Notes: a model not told the origin generated them from the letters alone. 64,000 nt of DNA from Novosphingobium capsulatum NBRC 12533 (GCF_001598375.1 NZ_BCYV01000008.1:186001-250000); one strand, 5' to 3'. Shown: positions 16,217-25,683, numbered from the stretch's first letter. Numbers and translations are program-made.

Positions 16217-17461
16217 ATGACCGATCCCACCGCTATGCCCCCCGTCGTTGACTCCCGCCTTCCCGTCACCGTGCTGTCGGGCTTCCTTGGTGCGGGCAAG
16301 ACTACGCTGCTCAACCACATCCTCGCCAACCGCGCCGGTCTGCGCGTTGCCGTCATCGTCAACGACATGTCGGAAGTGAACATTGATGCCGACCTGGTGC
16401 GTGGCGGTGAGGCGGCCCTGTCGCGCAGCGAGGAAGCGCTGGTCGAAATGACCAACGGCTGCATCTGCTGCACCTTGCGTGATGATCTGCTCCACGAAGT
16501 GCGGGCGCTGGCGCAAGCCGGGCGGTTCGATTACCTGGTGATCGAAAGCACGGGCATTTCCGAACCGCTGCCGGTTGCCTCTACCTTCTCGTTCCGTGAC
16601 GAGGCCGGCATGTGCCTGGGAGACGTGGCGCGGCTCGATACGATGGTTACGGTGGTCGATGCCATCAACCTGCTCAAGGATTACGCCAGCCAGGATTTCC
16701 TGGCCGACCGCGGGGAGGCGCTGGGCGACGAGGATGACCGCAGCCTGGTGGGCCTGTTGGTTGAGCAGATCGAATTTGCCGACGTGGTGGTCATCAACAA
16801 GGCGTCGGCCGTGACACAGGATCATCTACAACTGGTGTGCAAGCTGGTGGCAAGCCTCAATGCCGATGCCCGCATCCGCATGTGCGATCATGGCCGGATA
16901 GAACTTGCCGATATTCTCGCCACGGGGCTATTCGACGAAGAAAAGGCGGCGCAGCATCCGCTGTGGGCCAAGGAACTCTATGGCTATGCCAGCCACGTTC
17001 CCGAAACCCAGGAATACGGCATCGAAAGCTTCGTCTATCGCGCACGCCAACCGTTCGATCCCGCCAGCTTCCACGCCTTTCTGACCACCAACGGCCTCGA
17101 TCAGGTGGTGCGCGCCAAGGGCCATTTCTGGCTGGCGACCAGGCCGGATTGGGTCGGTGAACTGGCCGTGGCCGGCAGCCAGACGATGACCGCGCGGATG
17201 GGCCGCTGGTGGGGCAGCATTCCCAAACAGCAATGGCCTGCCGACGATCGCTTCGAACAGTTTGTTGCGCAGCATTGGCATGCGCAATGGGGGGATCGAC
17301 GCCAAGAAATCGTGTTCATCGGCATCGGCATGGACGAGGCCCGCATCCGCCGCGATCTTGATGCATGCCTGGTCCCGGCTCAGGCCTTCACCCCGGATGC
17401 ATGGGCAACGCTGCCCGATCCCTTTCCCGCCTGGGGGGGAAGCATGGCCATGGCCGATTAA
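16217..17461 (+). CDS. CobW/COG0523-family GTPase, ZigA-type zinc metallochaperone
   Basis: A 414-residue G3E GTPase. The Walker A motif is GFLGAGKTT (22-30), the metal site CICC is at 82-85, the switch/Walker B region is ESTGISEP, and the base-recognition motif is NKAS. The C-terminal CobW_C domain spans roughly 265-400 ([15 protein letters not shown] onwards). Such proteins deliver zinc to client enzymes during zinc starvation, using GTP hydrolysis, and are usually Zur-regulated. The ATG at 16217 has AGGA eight bases upstream; the alternative ATG at 16181 lies in the operator-like dyad. It is followed after 143 bases by a metal transporter gene, which fits a metal-homeostasis block. Confidence 0.9.
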   Translation: MTDPTAMPPVVDSRLPVTVLSGFLGAGKTTLLNHILANRAGLRVAVIVNDMSEVNIDADLVRGGEAALSRSEEALVEMTNGCICCTLRDDLLHEVRALAQAGRFDYLVIESTGISEPLPVASTFSFRDEAGMCLGDVARLDTMVTVVDAINLLKDYASQDFLADRGEALGDEDDRSLVGLLVEQIEFADVVVINKASAVTQDHLQLVCKLVASLNADARIRMCDHGRIELADILATGLFDEEKAAQHPLWAKELYGYASHVPETQEYGIESFVYRARQPFDPASFHAFLTTNGLDQVVRAKGHFWLATRPDWVGELAVAGSQTMTARMGRWWGSIPKQQWPADDRFEQFVAQHWHAQWGDRRQEIVFIGIGMDEARIRRDLDACLVPAQAFTPDAWATLPDPFPAWGGSMAMAD

Positions 17462-17604
17462 GCCCTGCCCCGCGCCACAATTGGGGCGTGACAGCAGCCT
17501 GGAACGGCGACAAGGTAAGGGCGTTTTCCCGCCTATTGCCGTGTGCCGCTCGCGTCTGTCCAGGCATTGCGCAGGGCAACCTTGCTGACAAAGGAAACGT
17601 ACCT

Positions 17605-18309
17605 GTGGCGATGACCAAGCAAGCGGGCCGCGAATATCATCTCGTCGACCGGATCGGATGGCTGCGCGCCGCGGTGCTGGGCGCCAACGATGGCATTCTT
17701 TCCACGTCCAGCCTGATCCTGGGCGTCGCTGCGGCCGGCGGCACGCGGTCCAGCGTGCTGATTGCAGCGCTGGCGGCCCTGGTCGCGGGGGCGATGTCGA
17801 TGGCTGCGGGCGAATATGTCTCGGTCAGTTCGCAGCATGATACCGAGCAGGCCGACCTGGCGCGCGAGCGGGCCGAACTGGCCGCAGACTTTTCCGGCGA
17901 ACTGGAAGAACTGGCCAGCATCTATCGCGGGCGCGGCATCGATGACGCAACGGCGCATATCATCGCCCGCGAACTGATGGCCAAGGACGCGCTGGCCGCG
18001 CATGCCCGCGACGAACTGGGCATCACCGTTGCCAATACGGCCCGGCCGATCCAGGCCGCATTCACCTCGGCAGCAACATTCACCTTTGGCGCCGCCATGC
18101 CGGTGCTGATCGCGGCGATCGCGCCTCGTGCCTGGCTGATCCCGATCGAAATCGTCGGCTCGCTGCTGTTCCTGGCCGTGCTCGGTGCAATCGGTGCCGT
18201 CGCCGGCGGCGCCAATGTATGGCGCGCCACGGCCCGCGTCACGTTCTGGGGGGCGCTGGCGCTGGCCGTTACGGCGGGTATCGGCCGGCTGGCGGGCACA
18301 GTAGTCTAA
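17605..18309 (+). CDS. VIT1/CCC1-family transporter
   Basis: A 234-residue inner-membrane protein with five predicted spans. It has the VIT1/CCC1 signature LRAAVLGANDGILSTSSLILGVAAAGG at the N-terminus and a second helix with AGAMSMAAGEYVSVSSQ. Between spans 2 and 3 there is a soluble, Glu-rich stretch (about 80-130), which in plant VIT1 binds metal. The family moves ferrous iron or manganese out of the cytoplasm in exchange for protons. The start is GTG at 17605 with AAGGAA nine bases upstream; the ATG at 17611 is possible but badly spaced. The longer frame up to 17365 overlaps the GTPase out of frame and is rejected. The 143-base gap before it has no clear riboswitch. Confidence 0.87.
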   Translation: MAMTKQAGREYHLVDRIGWLRAAVLGANDGILSTSSLILGVAAAGGTRSSVLIAALAALVAGAMSMAAGEYVSVSSQHDTEQADLARERAELAADFSGELEELASIYRGRGIDDATAHIIARELMAKDALAAHARDELGITVANTARPIQAAFTSAATFTFGAAMPVLIAAIAPRAWLIPIEIVGSLLFLAVLGAIGAVAGGANVWRATARVTFWGALALAVTAGIGRLAGTVV

Positions 18310-18498
18310 GCGCGTCAGCAGCGCGGGGCCGTGATTAAAAGGTGACGATTACCTGACCAGTCGTTCCGGTCAAAATCAACGCATTGATCAATACGTTCCA
18401 CGCCGGCGCTATTTATTGCCCCATATTTCCAGATTCATGATATTCTGATTCGCGATCTGAATATTACTGTGGACTGCGAATAGGGCGGGGGACAGGGC

Positions 18499-20229
18499 AT
18501 GCGGGTCACCACGGAAACGGGATTTCTTCGGCTGCGGGCCATTTCCGGCACGCGCGTGGTTTTGCTGGCGATCGATATTGCCGAGCAGGCGCGCGACGGA
18601 CTGCTGGGCTTTGCCATTGCCAGGCTGGAAAACGGGGAACCGGTCTGGCTGCAAGGGCGCAAGGTCTTTGCCAGCGTGGAGCCAAACCCCGATCCAGCCG
18701 AAAGCTATCCCAGCAACCGCTACCCGATCCAAAGCCTGATCTGGTCAGACTTCAACGCCGCCCCCGGCCAGGACATCACCTATCGGGTGCATCCGGTGTA
18801 TGGACCGGTGGCGGCCGTCACATTGGGCGATGCTGCCGAGATCACGATAGCGACGATTGACCCGACGGCCGGCGCCCACGGCATCTATTTCAATTTTGGT
18901 GCGGTCGCCTCCCAGGCGTTTGCCGAAACCTTCCACAACCAGAAGCCGCAGGACGAGGACGATCCCGCCGACCGCGAGGTGCAGTGGCTTTCGCGGGGGG
19001 CGTTGCAGGCGGCGCTGGATTTCATCGCCAAGGCGGCAGACGGGGATTCCCTGCGCGTTGCGGCCTATGAATTCACCTATACCCCCATCCTCAAGGCGCT
19101 GCGCGCGGCGGCCGCGCGCGGTGTGGACGTGCGCATCGTGCACGAGGCGGGAACCGAACTTGACGAAAAGACCCACACACAAGTGCCGACAAGCGCAACA
19201 ACGACCGCCAAGAACGCGATCGAACGGCTCGGCCTGGCCAACCAGCCCAACCTGCGGCTCATCAAGCGCACGCGCCGCCGCAATATCCCGCACAACAAGT
19301 TCATCGTGTGGCTGCGCGGCGGGGAAGCCGTGGAAGTGCTCGCCGGATCGGCAAATTTCACCGCCTCGGGCTTCATCGGCCAGACCAACGTGGTCCATAT
19401 CGTGCGCAACCGCGATGTCGCGCAAGACTACCTCGATTACTGGACCGAGCTGTCGAAAGATCCGACAACGCCGGAACTTTCCACCTGGACCCAGGCCAAG
19501 ACGCCACAGGACGATCTCGATGCGCTGACGGCACCGCCTGGCATCACCACGTTCTTCTCCCCCCGCAAGAACGACGTAATGCTTGCCTGGTATGCCGACC
19601 AGATTGCCGCCGCGACCGGCACGGTCATGTTCACCGCCGCGTTCGGCGTGAACAAGCTGCTTGCCGCGCAGTTCGGTATCGATCGGCCATTCGTGCGCTT
19701 CATTCTGCTGGAGGATGAGCCAGACAAGCTGCTGAAAGCCAAGATGGCGCAAGACCGTGACGTGGTGGCGGCCTATGGGTCCATCCTGGGTGACTATGCC
19801 AAGAGCAAGAAGGCGTTCCCACCCTCAAGCCTCGACGCGTGGTTCCTCAAGGAAGAGTTGTTCCGCAAGCAGGGGCACGTGTTCTTCATCCACACCAAGT
19901 TCCTGCTGATCGATCCCTTGGGAAACAATCCGCTGGTTTGCACCGGATCGGCCAACTTTTCGACATCATCGCTGGAAGTCAACGACGAGAACATGCTGCT
20001 GATCCGCGGTGATACCGATGTGGCCGACGTCTACCTGACGGAATTCGACCGGATCTTCCGCCACTTCTATGCCCGTCAGGTAATCGACCGCCTCGCTGCC
20101 GAAGGCAAGCCGCTGACCGAAGCCAAGTTCCTGGACGAAAGCGACGGCTGGCTGGGCGAGTATACCCAGCCCGGGCGCCTCAAGACCAATCGCCAGCGGC
20201 TGTTCTTTCCCAACTGGCCAGAGCGATGA
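18499..20229 (+). CDS. Phospholipase D-like protein with two HKD regions
   Basis: A 576-residue protein without a signal peptide. Residues 1-150 form an unrecognised beta-rich domain. Two PLD catalytic regions follow: HNKFIVWL at 265-272 with GSANF about fifteen residues later, and HTKFLLID at 465-472 with TGSANFS. In the HxKx4D pattern the first copy lacks the Asp (Leu at 272), while the second is intact (H465, K467, D472), so the first half-site may be weakened. The family hydrolyses or transfers phosphodiesters (phospholipids or nucleic acid). It stands alone; the 189-base upstream gap is relatively AT-rich and holds no recognisable element. The downstream regulator is convergent, 22 bases away. 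Confidence 0.85.
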   Translation: MRVTTETGFLRLRAISGTRVVLLAIDIAEQARDGLLGFAIARLENGEPVWLQGRKVFASVEPNPDPAESYPSNRYPIQSLIWSDFNAAPGQDITYRVHPVYGPVAAVTLGDAAEITIATIDPTAGAHGIYFNFGAVASQAFAETFHNQKPQDEDDPADREVQWLSRGALQAALDFIAKAADGDSLRVAAYEFTYTPILKALRAAAARGVDVRIVHEAGTELDEKTHTQVPTSATTTAKNAIERLGLANQPNLRLIKRTRRRNIPHNKFIVWLRGGEAVEVLAGSANFTASGFIGQTNVVHIVRNRDVAQDYLDYWTELSKDPTTPELSTWTQAKTPQDDLDALTAPPGITTFFSPRKNDVMLAWYADQIAAATGTVMFTAAFGVNKLLAAQFGIDRPFVRFILLEDEPDKLLKAKMAQDRDVVAAYGSILGDYAKSKKAFPPSSLDAWFLKEELFRKQGHVFFIHTKFLLIDPLGNNPLVCTGSANFSTSSLEVNDENMLLIRGDTDVADVYLTEFDRIFRHFYARQVIDRLAAEGKPLTEAKFLDESDGWLGEYTQPGRLKTNRQRLFFPNWPER

Positions 20230-20251
20230 ACCGTGCCACGCTCTGGCAGCT

Positions 20252-20866
20252 TCAGGACAGGCCGGCTTCCAGCGCGATGCGCAGCAGATCGGCGGTGCGC
20301 ACCACGCCCAGCTTGCTTTTGATCAGGCTGCAGTTGTTGGCGATCGTCTTGTATCCCAGCCCGAGGATATCGGCGATTTCGCTCAGGCTGCGCCCGGCGG
20401 CCAAGTGGCGGAGGATTTCCAGGTCGCGCGGCGCCAGTTGTGCCAGGGTCGTGGCCGGGACATAGGCCTGGGTCACCAGTTCCTGGGCGATTGCCTGTTC
20501 GACATAGCGTTCCCCCGCCGCGACCTTGCGAATGGCGAGCAGCAGTTCATCGGGCGACGCATTCTTGCTGACATAGCCCTGCGCCCCGGCGTTGAGCGCC
20601 CGCGCCACATAAAGTGGGTCGGCGTGCATCGACAGCACGAGGATCGGCGTCGCGCCGATCTGGCGGTGGCGAGCGACCAGTTCGATCCCGCCGAGTTCCG
20701 GCAGGTTGAGATCAAGGATCACCAGGTCGAGCGTGTTGGCCCGCGCGATTGCCAGCCCGTCGCGCCCGGTCGCCGCCTCGAACACCTGTGTGCCCGGCGT
20801 CATCATCAGCATGCGGCCAAGTCCGGCCCGCACGATCGCGTGATCATCAACCAGCAGAATGTTCAT
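20252..20866 (-). CDS. NarL/LuxR-type response regulator
   Basis: A 204-residue response regulator. The receiver domain (1-115) has the acidic pocket DD (7-8) and phospho-acceptor D52 in VILDLNLPE, and a LuxR-type helix-turn-helix follows at about 140-200 (LAPRDLEILRHLAAGRS, then EIADILGLGYKTIANN). Its ATG overlaps the stop of the kinase gene (TGATG), so kinase and regulator are translated in tandem. The frame can be extended into the kinase, but that extension is not receiver sequence. The TBDR gene divergent from this pair is the obvious candidate target. Confidence 0.92.
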   Translation of the reverse strand: MNILLVDDHAIVRAGLGRMLMMTPGTQVFEAATGRDGLAIARANTLDLVILDLNLPELGGIELVARHRQIGATPILVLSMHADPLYVARALNAGAQGYVSKNASPDELLLAIRKVAAGERYVEQAIAQELVTQAYVPATTLAQLAPRDLEILRHLAAGRSLSEIADILGLGYKTIANNCSLIKSKLGVVRTADLLRIALEAGLS

Positions 20867-22236
20867 CACGCCTGCTCCTGCCCTTTTGCCGCCGGCACTG
20901 CGTGGATCTGGCACGGCAGTTGCGCACGCACCAGCCACACCGCCGCAGCGGCTTCGCGTCCATAGGCCAGTTGCCCCCCATGGGCTTCCACCCGCTCGCG
21001 CATGCCCAGCAGGCCCAACCCGCCACTGCGCGATGCATCGGGCGCGGCCTGTGGTACGCCGTCGTTTTCGATCCGCACGGTCAAGCGATCCGGTGCTTCG
21101 TGTGTAAGCGTGATGGCAATGCGGGCGGGCCGGGCATGGCGCATGGCATTGCTCAAGGCCTCCTGCACCACGCGGTAGGCGACCTCGGCCGTGCTTTCAT
21201 CCAGTGCGGTTTCGGGTAGATCGAGCGCGAAGGCTATGTCCCCGCGCCGTCCTGCCCAGAACGCCACGAGATCCTTGATCGCCGCCGCGAGGCCAAATTC
21301 GGTAAGCCGCGCCGGGCGCAACCAACCGAGCAGGTCTCGCACCTGCCCCTGCATATGCACCACCGCCTGCTGGATTTCCTGGGCATGGCGGATCGCCTCT
21401 GCGGGCTTGCCCGCTTCGCACAGCTGCGCCAGCAGTGCGGCATCGAGGCCCACGGCAAACAAGCGCGGGCCGATCTCATCATGCAGGTCACGCGCGATTT
21501 CGGCGCGCTCTTCCTCTTGCAGGCGGACGATCTGGTCGCCCAACTGGCGGTTGCGCCGCATCGTTGCTGCCAGTTGCCCGGTCATCGCATTGAACCCGCG
21601 CTGCAACAGGCGCAATTCCGGTGGCCCCGCCTCTGGCACGGCGGCGGCATAATCGCCCTGCCCCACCTTGGCGAACTGTTCACCCAGCAAGACCAGCGGG
21701 CGCAGCCCCGCCCCCACCGCCAGCCAGATCAGCACGCCGCCGATCAAGGCAACCCCGGCGATCACCTTGAGCATGGTGAACGCCTCGTTCCAGGCCGATC
21801 GCGCATCAGACTGCGGCGTGGGCGTCAGGACCAGGCGCAGGCCTGGTGCCAGACCCTGTCCCGGCGCATCGGGAATGGGCAAGACAACCGCAGCCGCCTC
21901 CACTTCCACAAGACGGCCAAACCAGGCTGGCGGTGGCGCCTCTCCACTGGGACGCGAGGTGAGCAGGGCCTGTCCCTGCCGATCGACCACCGCCATGCGC
22001 ACATGCCGATTGCCATCGAAGGCGTGGACGAGTTGCCGCAGATCGCGGAGCGAATGATCGGAGCGAGGCAGGTCTTCGAACGTGCCGCTGGCGGTTTGCC
22101 GCGCGCCCGCCATCGCCGCGCGCAGTTCGGCAGCCAGTTCCTGGCGAACCTGATAGCCCACCAGCAGCGCGCACAGCGTCAGGCTGGAAGCCAGAACCAG
22201 GGTGATAAGCAGGATGACGCGCAGACGCAGAGACAT
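20866..22236 (-). CDS. NarX/DegS-type sensor histidine kinase
   Basis: A 456-residue inner-membrane kinase. A first span (about 7-28), a periplasmic sensor of about 125 residues, a second span (about 156-176) and a HAMP segment lead to a HisKA_3 dimerisation domain with phospho-acceptor H252 in EIARDLHDEIG. The HATPase domain follows, with its N box EALSNAMRHARPA and the Gly-rich GLGLLGMRERVEAHGG. The His-Asp-Glu motif with this type of ATPase is that of kinases paired with NarL regulators, matching the overlapping downstream gene. No known ligand-binding fold is recognisable in the periplasmic part. Confidence 0.92.
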   Translation of the reverse strand: MSLRLRVILLITLVLASSLTLCALLVGYQVRQELAAELRAAMAGARQTASGTFEDLPRSDHSLRDLRQLVHAFDGNRHVRMAVVDRQGQALLTSRPSGEAPPPAWFGRLVEVEAAAVVLPIPDAPGQGLAPGLRLVLTPTPQSDARSAWNEAFTMLKVIAGVALIGGVLIWLAVGAGLRPLVLLGEQFAKVGQGDYAAAVPEAGPPELRLLQRGFNAMTGQLAATMRRNRQLGDQIVRLQEEERAEIARDLHDEIGPRLFAVGLDAALLAQLCEAGKPAEAIRHAQEIQQAVVHMQGQVRDLLGWLRPARLTEFGLAAAIKDLVAFWAGRRGDIAFALDLPETALDESTAEVAYRVVQEALSNAMRHARPARIAITLTHEAPDRLTVRIENDGVPQAAPDASRSGGLGLLGMRERVEAHGGQLAYGREAAAAVWLVRAQLPCQIHAVPAAKGQEQA

Positions 22237-22288
22237 GGTTCACGCCGCCTAGCACAATCTGTCCGATGGCAAGGCCTGCAAACGCGAT

Positions 22289-22316
22289 CGGGAATTTTTC
22301 CCGGGAAAATCGGGAA
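22289..22316. promoter_or_regulatory. CGGGAA repeat cluster between kinase and receptor
   Basis: Three CGGGAA copies (22289, 22302, 22311) and one inverted TTCCCG (22298-22303) create the 14-bp palindrome TTTTCCCGGGAAAA (22296-22309). It sits in the middle of the divergent gap and about 80 bases before the receptor ATG. Candidate binding site for the adjacent NarL-type regulator or for another repressor. Confidence 0.5.
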
Positions 22317-22395
22317 AGGCTGCCATGTTCGCGTTGCAGCGCCCCCGCTAACCACCCTGGCAAGAACACGAGACCTTTCCAGGGATATTGAAACC

Positions 22396-24594
22396 ATGCT
22401 TTCGCGTCAGGCCCTTCGCACCTGCTTTCTGGCCTCTACCGGTCTCTATGCCGCCTTTGCCGCCCCGGCCGCCTTTGCCGAAAGCGATGCAGCGCCCCCG
22501 TCCGAAATCGTCGTCACCGCCCAGCGGCTCAACGATGCGCGCGAAAGCATCAAGACCAGCCTGGGCGCATCGACCTATACGCTGGACCAGAAGGCGATCC
22601 AGAACCTGCCCGGCGCCGACAACCAGCCGATCCAGGATATCATCCTGCAAATGCCCGGTGTCAGCCAGGACCAGTTCGGCCAGTTCCATGTGCGGGATGA
22701 ACACAACGGCGTGCAATACCGCATCAACGGCGTGATCATTCCCGAAAGCATCGCGGTGTTCGGCCAGATGCTCTCACCCCGCCTGGTCGACAAGATCAGC
22801 CTGGTAACCGGCACCCTGCCGGCGCAATATGGCCTGCGCACTGGCGGCATCATCGATATCACCACCAAGTCCGGCCTCAAGGACGGCACCACGGTCAGTG
22901 TCTATGGTGGCAGCCAGGGCACGATCGAACCCAGCGTGCAGATCGCTGGCAGTTCTGGCGCAACCAGCTGGTTCGCCTCGGGCGACTACAAGCATTCCGA
23001 CCTGGGCATCGAAAACGTCAACGGCAATCGCCACGCCATCCACGACCAGACCGACCAGTTCAACGGCTTTGGCTATATCGACCATATCCTGGGCGCCAAC
23101 GACCGCATCGCGCTGACCGGTGGCTATACCAACCAGGCCTATCAGATCCCCAATCCCACCGGGTTGGTGGGCGGGCAGACCGATGCCAATGGCAATCCGG
23201 TGTCAGTCAACGGGCAGACGAGCTTCAACAGCGAAAACCTCAACGAACGGCAGTTGCAGACCTTCGGCTTTGGCGCGCTGTCCTGGCTGCATGCCGCCGG
23301 CCCGTTCTCGTTCCAGGCCTCTGCCATCGGCCGCGTGGCGACCCTCACCTACCGGCCAGACTACACCGGCGAACTGCTGTTCAATGGTGAGACACAGTAC
23401 GCCAACAAGAAGGACACTACTTTCGCCTTTCAGGTCGATAGCGCCTACAAGCTGTCGGACCAGCACACGCTGCGCGCCGGGCTGCTGTTCGAGCACGATC
23501 ATTCGACCAGCAGCACCAACACCAACGTGTTCCCGACCACCGGCGATACGTTCGATCCCACCCAGCCCGACCAGGGATGGCAGCAAGGCGCGATCCTGGC
23601 CAACGCCCAGCCGATCTCGCTGCCGTTCGCGATCGGCGTTACCCAGCGCACCTATAGCGCCTATCTTCAGGACGAATGGCACATCACGCCGCATTTCGTG
23701 CTGAACTATGGCGCACGGTTCGATGAAAACGACGGCCCGCGCAACGAGCGGCAGCTTTCCCCGCGGGCAAACATGGTATGGACGCCGGGTCATGGGCTGA
23801 CAGTGCATGCCGGCTATGCCCGCTACTTTTCGCCGGCGCCATTCGAACTCATTGCCGACAGCAACCTGGCACAGGTCTACAACACCACCGCCTCGCCCAA
23901 CGTGCGGACCAACAACACCACCTATGCCCAGCGCGAAAACTACTGGGATGCGGGTTTCGAGCAGAAGATCGGCGCCGTGACGCTGGGCCTCGATGGCTAT
24001 ATCCGCCGCTCCACCCATCTGGTGGACGAAGGACAATTCGGCGCCCCGATCATCCTAACCCCGTTCAACTATGCGCGTGGGCGCATCTTCGGCACCGAGC
24101 TGACGCTGAACTACAGCCACGGCGGCTTCAACGCCTATGGCAACATCGCCTATGCCAAGGCCCAGGGCACCGACATCGTGTCCAACGAATACAACTTTGC
24201 CGCTGCCGACCTTGCCTATATCGCCAACCACTACATCTACCTCGATCACAACCAGACCTGGTCGGGATCGGCCGGCGCCTCCTACAATTGGCGCGATGGC
24301 GCCCTGGCCGGCTCGCGCGTCAGCGCCAGCGCCGTCCTGGGCTCTGGCCTGCGCAGCGACCTGGTCTTGGCCGATGGCAGCACCGTACCCAACGGCGCCT
24401 CGCTGCCATCCTATGTCACGTTCAATCTTTCGGCCGGCCACAAGTTTGGCGACAGCGGGTTTGACGTGCGGGTGGATGTGCAGAACCTGTTCGACCACGT
24501 CTATGAAATCCGCGACGGGACCGGCGTGGGTGTCGGGGCGCCCTCATTCGGGGCGCGGCGCGGCATTTTCGTAGGCATCAGCAAGAGCTTCTGA
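22396..24594 (+). CDS. TonB-dependent receptor
   Basis: A 732-residue TBDR with a signal peptide ending near AFAES (residue 30), TonB-box-like SEIVVTAQ, a plug (LPGADNQPIQDIILQMPGVSQDQFGQFHVRD in part) and a barrel ending in Phe. The plug motif YRINGVIIPESIAVFGQ and the later GLRTGGIIDITTKSG are of the kind seen in small-ligand or metal-type receptors of sphingomonads and acetic acid bacteria. The ligand is not known. The reading frame is open for a further kilobase antisense to the kinase, but the signal peptide, AGGGA and the intergenic palindrome fix the ATG at 22396. Probably controlled by the divergent two-component system. Confidence 0.92.
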   Translation: MLSRQALRTCFLASTGLYAAFAAPAAFAESDAAPPSEIVVTAQRLNDARESIKTSLGASTYTLDQKAIQNLPGADNQPIQDIILQMPGVSQDQFGQFHVRDEHNGVQYRINGVIIPESIAVFGQMLSPRLVDKISLVTGTLPAQYGLRTGGIIDITTKSGLKDGTTVSVYGGSQGTIEPSVQIAGSSGATSWFASGDYKHSDLGIENVNGNRHAIHDQTDQFNGFGYIDHILGANDRIALTGGYTNQAYQIPNPTGLVGGQTDANGNPVSVNGQTSFNSENLNERQLQTFGFGALSWLHAAGPFSFQASAIGRVATLTYRPDYTGELLFNGETQYANKKDTTFAFQVDSAYKLSDQHTLRAGLLFEHDHSTSSTNTNVFPTTGDTFDPTQPDQGWQQGAILANAQPISLPFAIGVTQRTYSAYLQDEWHITPHFVLNYGARFDENDGPRNERQLSPRANMVWTPGHGLTVHAGYARYFSPAPFELIADSNLAQVYNTTASPNVRTNNTTYAQRENYWDAGFEQKIGAVTLGLDGYIRRSTHLVDEGQFGAPIILTPFNYARGRIFGTELTLNYSHGGFNAYGNIAYAKAQGTDIVSNEYNFAAADLAYIANHYIYLDHNQTWSGSAGASYNWRDGALAGSRVSASAVLGSGLRSDLVLADGSTVPNGASLPSYVTFNLSAGHKFGDSGFDVRVDVQNLFDHVYEIRDGTGVGVGAPSFGARRGIFVGISKSF

Positions 24595-24599
24595 TCCCG

Positions 24600-24630
24600 G
24601 CGTTGCCCCGGCGCTTGATCGGGGCAACGC
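24600..24630. terminator. Bidirectional hairpin between receptor and epimerase
   Basis: GCGTTGCCCCG (24600-24610), 9-nt loop, CGGGGCAACGC (24620-24630): 11 perfect pairs between two converging genes. No T tract. Confidence 0.6.
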
Positions 24631-24642
24631 TGCCGTGGCGGA

Positions 24643-25593
24643 TCAGGGCATGCAGCCCAGCGCGGCGAGCGTGGCGCGCACGGCTTGGGGAAGCGGCGTG
24701 TGCGGCTCTTCGCCCAGCAGCGCGATCAGTTGGGCATTGTCCAGCCGCACCGGCTGCTGCCAAAGATAGCGCATCTCCATCAATTCGCGTGGCATCTGCG
24801 CAAATGGGGCGGCCAGGCGCAGCGCCCACCACGGGAACGGAGCAATCCGCACCTTTGGCGCGCCCAGCGCCTCGGCAATGGCCTCTACCATCGCGGTGCC
24901 CGTGCCGTCCCAGTGCCCACCCATGTGATAGTTGGCAAAGGCCGGCACCTGATCATGCTCCACCAGGCGGACCATGGTTTCGGCCACATCGGGAAGATAG
25001 CCCCAGAGATGCCCCACGCCGCGCGTGGCGGGATTGCGGATAATCCGCGGGCGGGCGCCCGGCGTGATCAGGCCTTGGGCAAACCAGCTGTTGGCCGCGC
25101 CTGGGCCAAAGAAATCGCCGGCCCGCACGATCAGCGCGCGAACGTCTCCAGCATCGGCCGCAGCGCGCAGCCGGCGCTCCATCTCAACCCTGATCGCGCC
25201 CTTGCGCGTGACGGCATGCTGCGGCGCGGTTTCAGCGATCAACGGGAAGCTGTCAGGGCCATAGTTGTAGATGGTGCCCGGCAGCAAAATCTGCGCGCGG
25301 TTGACCCGCGCCGCGGCAATGGTGTTGTCCAGCATCGGCAAGACCACGGTGTCCCAGTCGCGGTAGCCGGGCGGATTGACGGCGTGCACGATAACCCTTG
25401 CGCCCTCTGCCGCCGCCGCAACCGCCCCCCCATCCATGGCATCGCCGATCACCGCCGCTACGCCCTGCGGCACCCGGTGTGCGCTCTGCGCCCGCACCAG
25501 TGCGCGCACGCTCCACCCGCGTTCCACCAGCCGCCGGGCCACGGCGCCGCCGATGCCCCCCGTCACGCCCAAAACCAGCGCAATCCGTTCCAT
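24643..25593 (-). CDS. NAD(P)-dependent epimerase/reductase (extended SDR)
   Basis: A 316-residue Rossmann protein. The N-terminal GVTGGIGG (9-16) binds the dinucleotide, and the Asp-rich strand after it (VAAVIGDAMDGG) fits NADP(H)-type atypical or extended SDRs. A YNYGPDSFP segment stands where the catalytic Tyr of epimerases lies, but the YxxxK pattern is incomplete, so it may be a reductase or isomerase of another type. The start at 25593 is chosen because the fold begins there and AGGAG lies seven bases upstream; that site falls in the loop of an mRNA dyad. The divergent LysR gene is the likely regulator. Confidence 0.82.
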   Translation of the reverse strand: MERIALVLGVTGGIGGAVARRLVERGWSVRALVRAQSAHRVPQGVAAVIGDAMDGGAVAAAAEGARVIVHAVNPPGYRDWDTVVLPMLDNTIAAARVNRAQILLPGTIYNYGPDSFPLIAETAPQHAVTRKGAIRVEMERRLRAAADAGDVRALIVRAGDFFGPGAANSWFAQGLITPGARPRIIRNPATRGVGHLWGYLPDVAETMVRLVEHDQVPAFANYHMGGHWDGTGTAMVEAIAEALGAPKVRIAPFPWWALRLAAPFAQMPRELMEMRYLWQQPVRLDNAQLIALLGEEPHTPLPQAVRATLAALGCMP

Positions 25594-25619
25594 GTCGCTC
25601 TCCTGTGTTGATAGCGACA
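25593..25619 (-). promoter_or_regulatory. Dyad with the epimerase ribosome site in its loop
   Basis: TGTCGCT (25593-25599) and AGCGACA (25613-25619) are perfect 7-bp arms, 13 bases apart. In the minus-strand mRNA the AGGAG lies in the loop and the A of the start codon closes the stem. Either an RNA element controlling translation, or a DNA dyad for the divergent LysR regulator. Confidence 0.4.
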
Positions 25620-25683
25620 GGATTGGCGCAAGGGCACGATCCATGAAATTGACTGAATGTGGCAAGCGGCTATACGGAAATAG

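Noticed and set aside
17462..17604. Possible metal riboswitch before the VIT1-type gene
   Set aside because: Several short GC stems can be drawn but none matches a known manganese or other riboswitch core.
21355..22395. N-terminal extension of the receptor frame by 347 codons
   Set aside because: Runs antisense through the histidine kinase; the signal peptide begins at 22396.
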